From: Chloroflexota bacterium
GTDB taxonomy: Bacteria > Chloroflexota > Limnocylindria > QHBO01
Assembly (NCBI GenBank): GCA_005879815.1
Contig: VBKA01000104.1
Coordinates: 1 to 5,578, forward strand
Reading direction: 5' to 3'
DNA: 5,578 nt
The notes under the pieces: model-generated
Told to the model about the DNA's origin: nothing
The model's database searches: none
What the model saw: only the letters and a program-made list of their open reading frames with translations
In this document: positions 5,466 to 5,578 of the stretch, piece after piece
How the letters are laid out: every line of letters starts with the position of its first letter
Position numbering within the stretch: the first letter of the stretch is position 1
Program-made: the position numbers and the translations under genes

Positions 5466-5578
5466 TCACTTCTTCTGGGTCAGGAGGAAGGTGATCAGCG
5501 CCTGCAGCTGGTCATTCGGCAGCGACGATGCGGGGAAGGCCGGCATGCCGGTCGCGGTGCCGCCGTTGTAGTTGTTGG
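5466..5578 (-). CDS. Class I cytochrome c, C-terminal fragment (5' end outside window)
   Basis: Only the last 36 residues are inside the window, ending in LTQKK and TGA. The sequence GMPAFPAS (10-17) followed by LPNDQLQALITFLLTQ (19-34) is the typical end of a class I c-type cytochrome: the Met in GMPAF is the sixth heme-iron ligand, and the last stretch is the C-terminal helix that packs on the heme domain. The CxxCH heme attachment site, the signal peptide or any membrane anchor would lie past the right edge and cannot be checked. It would carry electrons on the outer face of the cytoplasmic membrane, perhaps as a domain of a larger redox protein. The 16-nt gap to the next gene suggests one operon with the membrane proteins downstream. 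Confidence 0.8.
   Translation of the reverse strand, partial: NNYNGGTATGMPAFPASSLPNDQLQALITFLLTQKK

Noticed and set aside
4259..5494. Plus-strand open frame of 411 codons opposite the membrane proteins
   Set aside because: Its product is rich in Glu, Gln, Asp and Arg, as expected when hydrophobic GC-rich membrane genes are read backwards; the minus strand has coherent membrane helices and a cytochrome c end.

Overview
The window is dense, GC-rich bacterial chromosomal DNA with seven protein-coding genes, two of them cut by the window edges. I see no mobile element, CRISPR array, tRNA or rRNA. The high GC, the long-form class II aldolase, the GbsR-type regulator that may be leaderless, and the cytochrome c beside small polytopic membrane proteins would fit a Chloroflexota or actinobacterial-type environmental genome. 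That taxonomic guess is inference from gene style only. TAG is the stop codon of six of the seven genes, so the genetic code looks standard.

Left part (1-1553, minus strand): a fold-type I PLP-dependent aminotransferase, resembling aspartate aminotransferase, is followed after only 4 nt by the start of a thiamine-diphosphate transketolase that runs off the left edge. The two probably share a transcript. Their start region faces the next gene across a divergent intergenic region of about 200 bp.

Middle (1662-3009, plus strand): an A-type iron-sulfur carrier (IscA/ErpA/SufA family) appears to be a self-contained unit with its own extended -10 promoter and a good intrinsic terminator. Immediately after the terminator comes a GbsR/MarR-like winged-helix regulator with a C-terminal helical extension. 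It lacks a Shine-Dalgarno sequence and has a -10-like box about 8 nt before its ATG, which suggests a leaderless mRNA.

Right part (3025-5578, minus strand): read in transcription order, a tightly packed group encodes the C-terminus of a class I cytochrome c, a four-helix membrane protein of unknown family, a small Cys-pair membrane protein, and a long class II (zinc) aldolase. The group converges on the regulator gene with a 15-nt gap and no obvious terminator. The two membrane ORFs share one reading frame and are separated by a single TAG. The second has no canonical start codon where its first membrane helix should begin, and this is the oddest feature of the window. The aldolase keeps the Asp-His catalytic pair and the zinc histidines but differs from classical FBP aldolases at the Asn-x-Asp substrate motif, so its exact substrate is uncertain.

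Transketolase and aldolase both belong to sugar-phosphate metabolism, while the cytochrome and membrane proteins point to the respiratory chain. No single new system could be demonstrated from the sequence.
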